From Bradyrhizobium sp. CCH5-F6 (GTDB lineage: Bacteria > Pseudomonadota > Alphaproteobacteria > Rhizobiales > Xanthobacteraceae): a DNA stretch of 42,985 nucleotides. The translations under genes were made by a program, and so were the position numbers. Position 1 is the stretch's first letter. Each line of letters opens with the position of its first letter. The stretch covers positions 1 through 42,985 of the forward strand of contig NZ_LSIC01000215.1 of assembly GCF_001556045.1 (NCBI RefSeq). The letters are read 5' to 3'. Below the pieces are notes generated by a model that saw only the letters and a program-made list of their open reading frames with translations, ran no database searches and was not told the DNA's origin. Below are positions 14,758 through 23,214 of the stretch, piece by piece.

Positions 14758-16326
14758 TCAAATCTCCCTCTTCTGCATCGCACCGGCGATGTAATCGGCC
14801 TGCCGGATCGCGAGCGCGACGATGGTCAGCGTCGGGTTGCAGGCCGCGCCGCTGGTGAACTGGCTGCCGTCGGAGACGAACAGGTTCTTGATGTCGTGGC
14901 TCTGCCCGAACTTGTTGACGACGCCATCCCGCGGCTTTTCGCTCATCCTGTTGGTGCCGAGATTGTGCGTGCTCGGATAGGGCGGCGTCGGATAGGTCAC
15001 GGTGGCGCCGACGGCGTCGTAGACCGCGGCGCCCTGCTTGTAGGCATGCGCGCGCATCGCGACATCGTTGGGATGATCGTCGAAATGCACGCTCGCGACT
15101 GGCTGACCGAACTTGTCCTTCACGACCGGATCGAGCGTGATGCGGTTGGTCTCCTGCGGCATGTCCTCGCCGACCAGCCACATGCCGGCCATGCGCGGGT
15201 AGCCGTCGAGTGCGGACGTGAACGAGCGTCCCCAGGCGCCGGGGTTGAGGAACGCCGCCATGAACGGCAAGCCGATCGACAGCGTCTCCATCTCGTAGCC
15301 GCCGACGAAGCCGCGCTTGGGGTTGTTGGCGGCCTCGTCGCGGATGATGCCGGCCATGGTGGTGCCGCGATACATGTGCACCGACTTCTCGAACACGGCG
15401 TAGACGCTGCCGGTCATGTGACGCATGTAGTTGCGGCCGACCTGACCGCTGGAGTTGGCGAGGCCATCGGGGAACATGGGCGAGGCGCTGTTGAGCAGCA
15501 GCCGCGGGCTCTCGATGGAGTTGCCGGCCACCGCAACGATTCGCGCCTTCTGACGCTGCATCGTGCCTTGCTCGTCGGCATAGATGACACCGGTGACCTT
15601 GCCGCTTGCATCATGCTCGATCTTCACCACCATGCTGCCGGGGCGGACCTCGAGATTGCCGGTTGCCTCGCCCTTGGGGATCTCGGTGTAGAGCGTCGAC
15701 CATTTCGCGCCGGATTTGCAGCCCTGGAAGCAGAACCCGATCTGCTGGCACGAGCCCCGTCCGTCGCGCGGCTGACTGTTGATCGCCATGTTGCCGGTGT
15801 GCACGGTCTTGTAGCCGATCTTCTTCGCGCCGGCCTCCAGCACCTTGAAGTTATTGTTACCGGGAAGGCCGGGAATGCCGTTGGTGCGAGTCACGCCCAT
15901 TTTGTTCTCGGCCTTGGCGTACCACGGCTCCATCTCGGCGAGCGTGACCGGCCAGTCCAGGAGGTTCGCGCCGGCAATGTTGCCGTAAGTGCTCTTCACC
16001 CTGAACTCGTGCTCGTCGAAGCGCAGCGAGGCGCCGGCCCAGTGTACGGTCGAGCCGCCGACCGCCTTGACGATCCAGGCGGGAAGACCCGAAAAATCCT
16101 TTGCGACGCGCCATGTGCCTGACGTGGTGCGCGCATCAGTCCATGCGAGCTGGGAGAAGCTCTCCCATTCGTCGTTGATGAAATCGTGGTTCTCGATACG
16201 GGGACCGGCCTCGAGAATGACGACCTTGACGCCCTTCTGCGCGAGCTCGTTGCCCAGCGTACCGCCGCCGGCTCCGGAGCCGACGATCACCACAACGCTG
16301 GAGTCGTTCAGATCGAATTTTGCCAT
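14758..16326 (-). CDS. GMC family oxidoreductase (FAD-dependent sugar/alcohol dehydrogenase large subunit)
   Basis: This 522-residue flavoprotein is the likely catalytic subunit of a membrane-associated dehydrogenase of the gluconate 2-dehydrogenase type, oxidising a sugar acid or polyol and passing electrons to a cytochrome c. The N-terminal FAD-binding Rossmann motif is VVIVGSGAGGGTLGNELA with the acidic end LEAGPR. The C-terminal GMC signature includes THNLGTNRMS, LFVSDGSQFTSGAACNPT and TIVALAIRQADYI. No signal peptide is present; such subunits are exported by piggy-backing on a Tat-signal partner, here the upstream gene 16357-16905. AGGAGA lies six bases before ATG 16326. It is the last gene of a four-gene operon. 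Substrate is unknown. Confidence 0.9.
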   Translation of the reverse strand: MAKFDLNDSSVVVIVGSGAGGGTLGNELAQKGVKVVILEAGPRIENHDFINDEWESFSQLAWTDARTTSGTWRVAKDFSGLPAWIVKAVGGSTVHWAGASLRFDEHEFRVKSTYGNIAGANLLDWPVTLAEMEPWYAKAENKMGVTRTNGIPGLPGNNNFKVLEAGAKKIGYKTVHTGNMAINSQPRDGRGSCQQIGFCFQGCKSGAKWSTLYTEIPKGEATGNLEVRPGSMVVKIEHDASGKVTGVIYADEQGTMQRQKARIVAVAGNSIESPRLLLNSASPMFPDGLANSSGQVGRNYMRHMTGSVYAVFEKSVHMYRGTTMAGIIRDEAANNPKRGFVGGYEMETLSIGLPFMAAFLNPGAWGRSFTSALDGYPRMAGMWLVGEDMPQETNRITLDPVVKDKFGQPVASVHFDDHPNDVAMRAHAYKQGAAVYDAVGATVTYPTPPYPSTHNLGTNRMSEKPRDGVVNKFGQSHDIKNLFVSDGSQFTSGAACNPTLTIVALAIRQADYIAGAMQKREI

Positions 16327-16356
16327 ATGCGTTCTCCTGAACCGTGGGGTGGCGAT

Positions 16357-16905
16357 CTAAGCCTTCGGCAGCCAGTCGATGTCGGCAAAGCCGCGGTTGA
16401 TGTAGCCGCCAAGCTCGGCGGAGGAGCCCTCATATCCGAACCGCGGCCAGACCTCTTTCTGGTTGTAGAGCGAGACGACGAGATCGCCGCGCACCTTCTG
16501 GAAAAAGCCGCTTTGCTCGATCTCCTTCAGGAGCACCACGCGATCGGCTTCCCAGGCCACTTCGACATAAGGCACTTTGTGGCGGTCGCGCGCGTTCTGA
16601 TCGAGCCGCGCAATACCGTCGCTGATCAGCGATTTGACGGCGGGATCCTTCGCCGCCTTGCCGTCCCAGGGCTTGATCGCGGTGATGTAGTAGCTGTCGC
16701 CGAGCACGTCGTGCGGATAGATGTCGCGCGCGACCTTCAACAGCGTCTTCATCGTCGCGGGCGAGAGCGCGCTTGTCTCTTCGGCCCAGGCGTTTTCGAT
16801 ACTGATACCGACGCTGGTCGCAACGGCCGCGGCCGGCACGGCGGTTGCCGCGCCCTTGAGAAAGACGCGGCGGCTGTGCTTGCTTCGACGATCGATTTCT
16901 CTCAT
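16357..16905 (-). CDS. Tat-exported gluconate 2-dehydrogenase subunit 3-like protein
   Basis: This 182-residue small subunit accompanies the GMC flavoprotein. Its N-terminus has a twin-arginine signal (SRRVFLKGAATAVPAAAVA) with a cleavage region near AWAEE, so the folded complex probably goes to the periplasm by Tat. The mature part (LSPATMKTLLKVARDIYPHD, then VSLYNQKEVWPRFGYEGSS, GYINRGFADIDWLP) matches the gluconate dehydrogenase subunit 3 family. A GGAGGA site lies seven bases before ATG 16905. It lies between the glyoxalase-like gene and the GMC gene, with 30-34 bp gaps. Confidence 0.88.
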   Translation of the reverse strand: MREIDRRSKHSRRVFLKGAATAVPAAAVATSVGISIENAWAEETSALSPATMKTLLKVARDIYPHDVLGDSYYITAIKPWDGKAAKDPAVKSLISDGIARLDQNARDRHKVPYVEVAWEADRVVLLKEIEQSGFFQKVRGDLVVSLYNQKEVWPRFGYEGSSAELGGYINRGFADIDWLPKA

Positions 16906-16939
16906 GGCATGTCCTCCGTGGATTTTGATTTTGGTTTGA

Positions 16940-17335
16940 TCAGTTGAAACGGCCGCCCCGCTGGATCACCTCGATCTTGTAGCCATCGGGATCACTGACG
17001 AAGAAGAAACGCGCCAATGTTCGGCCGTCATGCTTGAAATCGCGTAAGGGTCCCGGTGCGAGCTTCTCGCGTTCGAAGCGGGCATGCTCGGCATCGATGT
17101 CTTCAACCACCACGGCGAGATGGCCGTAGCCGTCGCCGAGCTGGTACGGCTCCTTACGATCGAAGTTCACCGTCAGCTCGACCTCGAAAGGTGAGGAGGG
17201 GTGACGCAGGTAGATCAGGGCGAAGTCCGCGAACTTCAAATGGTCGGTGACCTCCAGGCCGAAGGCACGCTTGTAGAAGTCGAGCGAGCGCGTCTCCTCC
17301 AGCACGCGGATCATGGAATGGACTGGCTTTGCCAT
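16940..17335 (-). CDS. VOC family protein, glyoxalase I-like
   Basis: The 131-residue protein resembles lactoylglutathione lyase, which isomerises the methylglyoxal-glutathione hemithioacetal. Typical segments are HSMIRVLEETRSLDFYKRAF, FEVELTVNF, GYGHLAVVVEDIDAEHARFE and FVSDPDGYKIEVIQRG. These supply the four usual metal ligands (His, Glu, His, Glu). Its ATG follows the stop of the cytochrome gene with no gap (TGAATG), and AAGGAG lies nine bases upstream inside that gene. Its place inside a dehydrogenase operon is unusual; it could detoxify a reactive carbonyl product, which is inference. Another VOC reaction cannot be excluded. Confidence 0.82.
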   Translation of the reverse strand: MAKPVHSMIRVLEETRSLDFYKRAFGLEVTDHLKFADFALIYLRHPSSPFEVELTVNFDRKEPYQLGDGYGHLAVVVEDIDAEHARFEREKLAPGPLRDFKHDGRTLARFFFVSDPDGYKIEVIQRGGRFN

Positions 17336-17740
17336 TCAGTTCAGCTCCTTGAGGTAAGTGATGATCGCAGCGCGCGTCTCGGGCCTGGCCTGCCGAAAAG
17401 CCATGGTCGCACCAGGGATGACGGCTTGCGGATTGGCCAGCCACGCATCCAGCCGGGCCTCGTCCCAGGTGAAGTCAGCTTTGGCGAGACCGGCTGAATA
17501 ATGAAAGCCTTCGACCTTGCCGGCGGCGCGGCCCACGATCCGAACCAGCGGCGGACCTTGCCGCATCGGATCCGATAGATTGGTGGTATGGCACACAGCG
17601 CATTGCTGCTTGAACAGCGTCGCGCCATCCGGCGGCTTTGCCGACGGCAGCGGCATCTGCGCGTCGGCGCCTCGCACCATCAGCATCATCGCGGTGCACA
17701 ATCCCAGCGCGATCGTGCGTATCGCCAAGTGTTCGCTCAT
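17336..17740 (-). CDS. Class I cytochrome c, first gene of the dehydrogenase operon
   Basis: ATG 17740 gives 134 residues; a TTG eight codons earlier is a weaker alternative. A Sec signal peptide (LAIRTIALGLCTAMMLMVRGADA) is followed by the haem motif C47-A-V-C50-H51. Later come GPPLVRIVGRAAG and the candidate distal ligand Met in PGATMAF. The end RAAIITYLKELN is typical of small cytochromes c. It probably accepts electrons from the GMC dehydrogenase in the periplasm. It is directly joined to the glyoxalase-like gene (TGAATG). Confidence 0.9.
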   Translation of the reverse strand: MSEHLAIRTIALGLCTAMMLMVRGADAQMPLPSAKPPDGATLFKQQCAVCHTTNLSDPMRQGPPLVRIVGRAAGKVEGFHYSAGLAKADFTWDEARLDAWLANPQAVIPGATMAFRQARPETRAAIITYLKELN

Positions 17741-18029
17741 CCACGTCAAATCCAGCGTGTGCAAACTCTAGTCGGCGTCAAAGATATGGTGGTAGTAGCG
17801 GGCTGTTTCGCGGCAAGTGGAGATGTGTGGGACGCGTGCGATGTTCCGCGGCGCCTTATATGCGGAGCACAATTCCGCGAAACCGCCGTCAAATCCCTAA
17901 ACGATCACCACACCATCCGGATTGCATGACGGTCACGCCGCTCGAACTCTCTACGCGATGACATGGCCGGTGCAGATGAGCGGCGTGGGCCGCCGCGCCG
18001 TTCCTCGCGAAAGAATCCAGGAGAAATGG

Positions 18030-18335
18030 ATGAAGTTGGTCAAGACATCGATGATCGCATGCGCGCTATCGGCTCTCGTTGCCACGCCCGTTCTCGCGCA
18101 AGGCGCGCCATCTGCCACGACAGGCGGCGCCGTGCAGAGCAAACCGATGCAAGGCAGCACGATGGGCAGTGGCGACGAAGAAATGAGTTCTCAGCCAAGC
18201 GCGGCGGGTGAGAAGACGGGAATGAAGTCGACCAAAGGCACCAGGGGCACGGTCGGCACCACGGGCAGCGCTGCGCGGAAGGGGGCGGCCGACGATTCCA
18301 CATCGGGTGGGGCGGCTCCATCCAAGCGTTACTAG
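18030..18335 (+). CDS. Small secreted Ser/Gly/Thr-rich protein, unknown function
   Basis: AGGAGA (18019-18024) lies six bases before ATG 18030. The 101-residue product has a signal peptide (MKLVKTSMIACALSALVATP, cleavage near VLAQG). The mature tail is low-complexity, rich in Ser, Gly, Thr, Lys and Met, with no recognisable fold; it is probably disordered and periplasmic. It is followed by a strong intrinsic terminator. The 265-nt upstream gap (17765-18029) shows no other gene. Confidence 0.65.
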   Translation: MKLVKTSMIACALSALVATPVLAQGAPSATTGGAVQSKPMQGSTMGSGDEEMSSQPSAAGEKTGMKSTKGTRGTVGTTGSAARKGAADDSTSGGAAPSKRY

Positions 18336-18356
18336 CTCCTCGGGAGCAATAGCAGA

Positions 18357-18387
18357 ACTCCGGCCGCGTCGCGGCCGGAGTTTTTTT
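18357..18387 (+). terminator. Rho-independent terminator
   Basis: An 11-bp perfect stem ACTCCGGCCGC / GCGGCCGGAGT (18357-18367 and 18371-18381) with a 3-nt loop is followed by an unbroken T-run to 18387. It ends transcription of the small secreted protein gene and separates it from convergent arfB. Confidence 0.92.
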
Positions 18388-18406
18388 GGCTGTCTCGTGG
18401 GCCAAG

Positions 18407-18823
18407 CTAGTCGTCGAAGCGGCCGCCCCGTCCGGCCTTGATGTCGCTGCGGCGCTTCTTGCCCTCCAGCCGGCGCTGCTTGGAGCCGAAGGTCGGCTTG
18501 GTCGCGCGCCGCGGGATCGGCCGCACCATGGCCTCGCGCAGCATCTCCGTAAGGCGGTCGATGGCGTCCTGCCGGTTGCGTTCCTGGGTACGGAAGCGCT
18601 GGGCATGGATGACGATGACCCCGTCCTTGGTCATGCGCTGGCCGGCGATGCGGGCGAGCCGGATGGCAGCGTCCTCCGGCAAGGTCAGCTTGCGCGTGTC
18701 GAAACGCAGCTGTGCGGAGGTCGCGACCTTGTTGACGTTCTGACCGCCCGGGCCGGAGGCACGGACAAAGCCGATCTCGATGTCGTCCTCGTCGATGACG
18801 AGATCGCGGGATATCCGCAGCAT
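18407..18823 (-). CDS. arfB: Alternative ribosome-rescue factor ArfB (peptidyl-tRNA hydrolase)
   Basis: ArfB enters stalled ribosomes lacking a stop codon and hydrolyses peptidyl-tRNA. ATG 18823 gives 138 residues, the family length. The catalytic GGQ loop (ASGPGGQNVNKVAT, GGQ at 26-28) and the basic C-terminal tail that occupies the empty mRNA channel (KPTFGSKQRRLEGKKRRSD) are present. A longer upstream frame to 18916 is non-conserved. It stands alone between a convergent secreted protein gene and the M16 peptidase gene on the same strand. Confidence 0.93.
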   Translation of the reverse strand: MLRISRDLVIDEDDIEIGFVRASGPGGQNVNKVATSAQLRFDTRKLTLPEDAAIRLARIAGQRMTKDGVIVIHAQRFRTQERNRQDAIDRLTEMLREAMVRPIPRRATKPTFGSKQRRLEGKKRRSDIKAGRGGRFDD

Positions 18824-18936
18824 GATGGCACCATCCGTGATCTCCGGACATATCGCGGACGTCCGGCTTCGGCAATGGCATCTGCAAACGCAAATGGCCG
18901 GGACGAGCCCGGCCATTCAGGAAAGTTGAGCGGACG

Positions 18937-20301
18937 TCAGTTCGACTTGGTCGCCGGTGCGGCCGGCTGCGCGGCGGCCTGCGGGGTACGGCCGACGACG
19001 ACGGTGAGGAGGCCTTGGCCCCACAACCGCTTGGCCGCGGCCTTGGCGTCATCCAGCGTCACGGCGTCGACGATGGCATTGCGCTTCTCGATATAGTCGA
19101 TCGGCAGCTTGTCCTGCTGATATTGCAGCAGCGCCTGCGCCAGCTTGGAGGAGGTGTCGAGCGCCAGCATCTGCGAGCCCTTGAGGTAGGACTTGGCCTC
19201 GTCGAGCTCCTTCTGCGTCGGGCCCTCCTCGGCCATGCGGCGCACCTCCTTCTCGATGGCGTCGACGGTGTCGCCGGCGCGGTCGGCGCGCGTGCCGGTG
19301 TTGCCGATGAAGAGCGCCGAATGCTCCATCCAGAGCAGCGATTCGAACACCGAATAGGCCAGCCCGCGCTTCTCGCGGACCTCGCGATAGAGCCGGGAGG
19401 ACAAGCCACCGCCGCCGAGGATGTGGTTGACGACATAGGCCGCCATGAAGTTCGGATCGTTGCGCTTCACCCCGGGGCCGCCGAAGGTGATCACGGTCTG
19501 CGGCACGTCGAGCGTCACGAAGGCGCGTTGCGGCGGCTTCGATGCCTCTATGTCGGGGACCGGCACGAGATTGGCCTTGGCAGGCAGGCTACCGAACGTG
19601 TGGTCGAGCAGCTTGCCGAGGGTCGCCGGATCGACGTCGCCGACGACCGCGATCTTCAGCCCATCCTTGGCGAGGACGCGGCCGACATAGTCCTTCATGT
19701 CGGCGACCGTGATGGTCGGCACGCTGTCGAGGTTGCCGTTGGTCTGCCGGCCGTAAGGATGATCGCCGAAGGCGACCTCCAGGAACTTGCGGCTCGCCAG
19801 CGAGGTCGGATTGGTGGTCTCGCGACGCAGGCCAGAGATGACTTGCGAGCGGATGCGTTCGACGTCGGCGGTGTTGAAATGCGGCGAGGTCAGCGCGCCC
19901 TTGAGCAGGTCGAAGGCCTCATCCTTGTTGTCGCGCAGCATGCGCAGGCTGCCGCGGAACGTGTCGCGCGTGGCGTTGAAGGAGAGCTCGATGGCACGGC
20001 GGTCGAGCCGTTCATGGAACGTCTTGGAGTCGAGATCGCCGGAGCCTTCGTCGAGGAGATCGCCGACCAGATTGGCGACGCCGGGCTTGTCCTTGGGATC
20101 CTGTGACGAGCCGCCGGCAAAAGAATATTCCATCGCGATCAGCGGCACGGTTGCGTCCTGCACGAACCAGGCTTCGATACCGCCGGGCGAGACCAGGCGC
20201 TGGATCTTTGCGGCGGCCTGTGACGGCGAGACCGCGGCGAGCGCGAGCGCCGCGCCGGTGGCAAGGGAGAATGCGACGCGTCGAAGGAATAGATAGGTCA
20301 C
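18937..20301 (-). CDS. M16 family peptidase-like protein, inactive partner subunit
   Basis: This 454-residue exported protein starts at GTG 20301, overlapping the stop of the upstream M16 gene (GTGA), with GAGGAG eight bases before it. It has a signal peptide (LRRVAFSLATGAALALAAV). The first M16 domain lacks the zinc motif: where HxxEH is expected the sequence reads VANLVGDLLDEGSG. The second domain keeps the substrate-binding R and Y motif (SSRLYREVREKRGLAYSVF). In known heterodimeric M16 proteases one subunit carries the zinc site and the other this R/Y motif, so it should function only together with the upstream product. Confidence 0.9.
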   Translation of the reverse strand: MTYLFLRRVAFSLATGAALALAAVSPSQAAAKIQRLVSPGGIEAWFVQDATVPLIAMEYSFAGGSSQDPKDKPGVANLVGDLLDEGSGDLDSKTFHERLDRRAIELSFNATRDTFRGSLRMLRDNKDEAFDLLKGALTSPHFNTADVERIRSQVISGLRRETTNPTSLASRKFLEVAFGDHPYGRQTNGNLDSVPTITVADMKDYVGRVLAKDGLKIAVVGDVDPATLGKLLDHTFGSLPAKANLVPVPDIEASKPPQRAFVTLDVPQTVITFGGPGVKRNDPNFMAAYVVNHILGGGGLSSRLYREVREKRGLAYSVFESLLWMEHSALFIGNTGTRADRAGDTVDAIEKEVRRMAEEGPTQKELDEAKSYLKGSQMLALDTSSKLAQALLQYQQDKLPIDYIEKRNAIVDAVTLDDAKAAAKRLWGQGLLTVVVGRTPQAAAQPAAPATKSN

Positions 20302-21689
20302 GAGCGCTTCTCCTCGCGTTTGGCAGCGGCGGTGTCCTTGATCAGATAGCCGGTCACCGAGCGCTTCTTCTCGAGCCATTTCTGCGCAACGGCGCGAACC
20401 TGCTCGGCCGTGACGGAGCGGATACGATCGGGCCAGCTCCTGATGTCCTCGATCGAGAGGCCCGTCGTCAGCGCGCCGCCGTACCAGCGCGCCAGCACCG
20501 CCTGATTGTCCTGAGCGTAGATCGCTTCGGCGATGAGCTGGGTCTTGACCCGTTCCAGATCCTCGGCGCGGATCGGGTTCTGCGCAACGCTTGCAATGAC
20601 GCCGTCGACCGCCTGCTCGACTTCTGCGAAGCTGACGCCGGGTTTCGGCGCGGCCGAGATCGCGAATTGGGTCGGGTCGAGCGAGATGCTCGAATAGCTG
20701 GCGTTGGCGGACACCGCGAGCGGCTTGTCGACGACGAGCGCGCGGTAGAGATAGGAATTGCTGCCGCTGCCCATCAGCTGCGCCAGCACGTCGAGAGCCG
20801 CGCTCTCGCCCGCCGCAGCGGTGGTCGCCGAGGGGACGAGATAATAACGCCGCATGCTCGGCTGCTCGACGCGCGGGTCGGCCAGGGTGACGGTGCGCGG
20901 GGCGGTCGGCTCAGGCTCCTGGGGACGAACGCGCCGCGCGGGAATGGCGGGCTGCGCCGGGATGGAGCCGAAATTGCGCTCGACCAGCGGGCGGATCTCG
21001 GCGGCGTCGACGTCGCCCGCGATCACCAGGATCGCATTGTTCGGCGCGTAGAAGCGGCGGTAGAAGGCGAGCGCATCCTCGCGATCGAGCTTCTCGATCT
21101 CCTGATGCCAGCCGATCACCGGACGTCCATAGGGATGGTTGAGATAGAGCGCGGCCATGATCTGCTGGTTCAGCCGCGCATCCGGATTGTTGGCGACGCG
21201 CATGTTGTACTCTTCGAGCACGACGTCGCGCTCGGGCAGCACGTTCTCGTCCTTGAGGATCAGGCCGGTCATGCGGTCGGCCTCGAATTCCATCATGGTC
21301 GGCAACTGCTCTTTCGGCACACGCTGGTAGTAATTGGTGTAGTCGACCGAGGTCGAGGCGTTCTCGTTGCCGCCGACGCGAAGCACGGTCTGGGAAAATT
21401 CTCCGGCCGGATGCTTCGAGGTGCCCTTGAACATCAGATGTTCGAGGAAGTGCGCGAGCCCGGATTTGCCGGGCGTCTCGTCCGCCGAGCCGACCTTGTA
21501 CCAGATCATCTCGGTGACGACCGGGGTGCGGTGATCCGGGATCACCACGACCTGCATGCCGTTGCTGAGCGTGAAGCTGGCGGGCGGAGCCGATGTTACC
21601 GTGGTCTGGGCGAGGGACGCGCCGGCTGAGAGGACACTCGTCGAAAGCAGCGCGGCAAGGAGGCAGGCAGCCGATCGGTGAGAGGACAT
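20298..21689 (-). CDS. M16 family zinc metallopeptidase, catalytic subunit
   Basis: This periplasmic zinc protease has 463 residues from ATG 21689 (a second ATG at 21692 is equally possible; AAGGA lies just upstream). A signal peptide (SAACLLAALLSTSVLSAG) is followed by the inverted zinc motif HFLEH in SGLAHFLEHLMFKGT and, downstream, the third ligand region EYNMRVAN. It overlaps its inactive partner gene, and the pair resembles processing-peptidase-type heterodimers. The substrate is unknown. Short hairpins lie in the roughly 200-nt gap upstream (21690-21891) but none has a T-run. Confidence 0.93.
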   Translation of the reverse strand: MSSHRSAACLLAALLSTSVLSAGASLAQTTVTSAPPASFTLSNGMQVVVIPDHRTPVVTEMIWYKVGSADETPGKSGLAHFLEHLMFKGTSKHPAGEFSQTVLRVGGNENASTSVDYTNYYQRVPKEQLPTMMEFEADRMTGLILKDENVLPERDVVLEEYNMRVANNPDARLNQQIMAALYLNHPYGRPVIGWHQEIEKLDREDALAFYRRFYAPNNAILVIAGDVDAAEIRPLVERNFGSIPAQPAIPARRVRPQEPEPTAPRTVTLADPRVEQPSMRRYYLVPSATTAAAGESAALDVLAQLMGSGSNSYLYRALVVDKPLAVSANASYSSISLDPTQFAISAAPKPGVSFAEVEQAVDGVIASVAQNPIRAEDLERVKTQLIAEAIYAQDNQAVLARWYGGALTTGLSIEDIRSWPDRIRSVTAEQVRAVAQKWLEKKRSVTGYLIKDTAAAKREEKRS

Positions 21690-21891
21690 CATGATCCTTT
21701 TGAAAGGCCGAGCCCGGATGTCCGGCTCGGAGGCACGGCATGCTACACCGTGCGGCTGAGGCTTCGCGTCACGAAGCAGAGAACGCAACTCTTGGGCAAG
21801 TTACTGATAGGCAATATACGGCTGCGCCGGGCCTGCAGGCAGACTCCTGCGCCGGCTTCGCTTTGGGCAGGTTGTCGCAGTGGACGGAACG

Positions 21892-22614
21892 CTATTGTTC
21901 CTTATCCTTGCCGGACATGATGTCGTAGTACATCCGCCGCGATTTGTCCGGTCCAGCGCCATAGGCGTAGTTCGGCGACGGCGTCTGGTAGCCCGGCGGC
22001 GGCTCGACCAGCGACTGGCGCGGCGGCTCCGACGTGAACGGCTTGGACTCGGTGCCGTTGCCGCCCTTCATCATGTTCCACAGACCACCGGTGAAACCGA
22101 GCTCGGCGGGGCTCAGCGAGGGGTTGCTGTTGGTGCCCGGCTGAATCGGATCGTTGCTCGTGCGGGGCGCTGCGGCGACCTGGCCGGACTTCATCTCGGC
22201 GGGCGTCAGCGGCTGGGCGGCCTGCCAGTTCTCCGTTGCCTTGGTGGCCTTCTTCCGCGCGGCGATGGCCTCCTTGCGGCGCTTTTCTTCGGGGTCCTTG
22301 GGCCAGTTAGGTGCAGCCTTAACTTCGGTCGCAGGCGGCGGCAGATCGAGCTTGGGCGGCACGACCAGCGGCGAGCGCTCGCGGTATTCGATGCCCTTCT
22401 TCTCCATGCTCTTGGCACCGATGCCGGACATCAGATTATCGATGAGCCTCTCTTCGAAGGTCATATCGTCTTCCTCGTCATCGTCAGCGGCGCGAGCCGC
22501 GCCGGTCGACATGACGAGACCGATGCCGAGCGCGACAGCGGACAACTTCAAAACCCGCCAGAACCCCCATCGGGTGTCTCGAACCATCGAACCGCTGGTC
22601 TTCGAGCTGCGCAT
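21892..22614 (-). CDS. Exported proline- and lysine-rich protein, unknown function
   Basis: From ATG 22614 the protein has 240 residues. An N-terminal signal or anchor (RVLKLSAVALGIGLVMSTGAARA, in two parts) is followed by an acidic cluster (DDDEEDD), a short helix TFEERLIDNLMSGIG and a long Pro/Lys/Ala-rich disordered stretch. The C-terminal PNYAYGAGPDKSRRMYYDIM completes it. I do not recognise the family. It lies 96 bp downstream of lspA in the same direction and may belong to that transcript. A periplasmic or envelope location is inferred from the signal peptide. Confidence 0.7.
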   Translation of the reverse strand: MRSSKTSGSMVRDTRWGFWRVLKLSAVALGIGLVMSTGAARAADDDEEDDMTFEERLIDNLMSGIGAKSMEKKGIEYRERSPLVVPPKLDLPPPATEVKAAPNWPKDPEEKRRKEAIAARKKATKATENWQAAQPLTPAEMKSGQVAAAPRTSNDPIQPGTNSNPSLSPAELGFTGGLWNMMKGGNGTESKPFTSEPPRQSLVEPPPGYQTPSPNYAYGAGPDKSRRMYYDIMSGKDKEQ

Positions 22615-22710
22615 CACTTTACCTGTTCCATATTGTGGCAGATTGCCGCTCGCTTGCGGCTCCAACCGTCGCACAAGCAGGTTCCGCCTGCCGGTCCGTA
22701 TCGGCCGGGA

Positions 22711-23205
22711 TCAGGGCGCTTTTGCGGCGGGTGCTCCCAGAAAGGAATCATACAATAGCGCTGCCACCCCAGCAACGATGGCCACATCGGCGAGGTTAAA
22801 CACATACCAATTATAGGTTTTTCCAGCGATCTCGATGTGAAACAGGGCGAAATCGACCACCGCGCCATAGGCCAGACGGTCGATGCCGTTACCGAGGGCG
22901 CCGCCGATGATCAGGCCGAGCGCGACGGTCGCAAGCATGGTGTGCGAGCGGGCCATCCAGATCGCCAGCGCGACCACCGCGATACCTTTGACGGCCATCA
23001 GCGCCAGCTGTGCCGCCTGGCTGTCGTTCTGGAGCCAGCCGAAGCTGATGCCGATGTTCCAGGCCAGCACCAGGTCGAAGAACGGCGTCACCCGAACTGC
23101 GCCACGACGGGCGAGTTCGAACACGTTCAAGAGCCAGAGCTTCGAGGCCTGGTCGGCCGCCAGCGTGACCAGGGCCGTGAGGATGCCGGCGCGGAGCGGG
23201 GTCAT
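22711..23205 (-). CDS. lspA: Lipoprotein signal peptidase (signal peptidase II)
   Basis: LspA is an inner-membrane aspartyl protease that removes the signal peptide from diacylglyceryl-prolipoproteins. The 164-residue protein has four hydrophobic helices and the two catalytic aspartates: D118 in GNGIDRLAYGAVVDF and D140 in FNLADVAI. The N-terminal ADQASKLW motif is present. It begins nine bases after the end of ileS, the common ileS-lspA arrangement. Confidence 0.96.
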   Translation of the reverse strand: MTPLRAGILTALVTLAADQASKLWLLNVFELARRGAVRVTPFFDLVLAWNIGISFGWLQNDSQAAQLALMAVKGIAVVALAIWMARSHTMLATVALGLIIGGALGNGIDRLAYGAVVDFALFHIEIAGKTYNWYVFNLADVAIVAGVAALLYDSFLGAPAAKAP

Positions 23206-23214
23206 GGTCGGGGA

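Noticed and set aside
20854..21051. Small plus-strand frame within the M16 peptidase gene
   Set aside because: Antisense shadow without a ribosome binding site or recognisable sequence.
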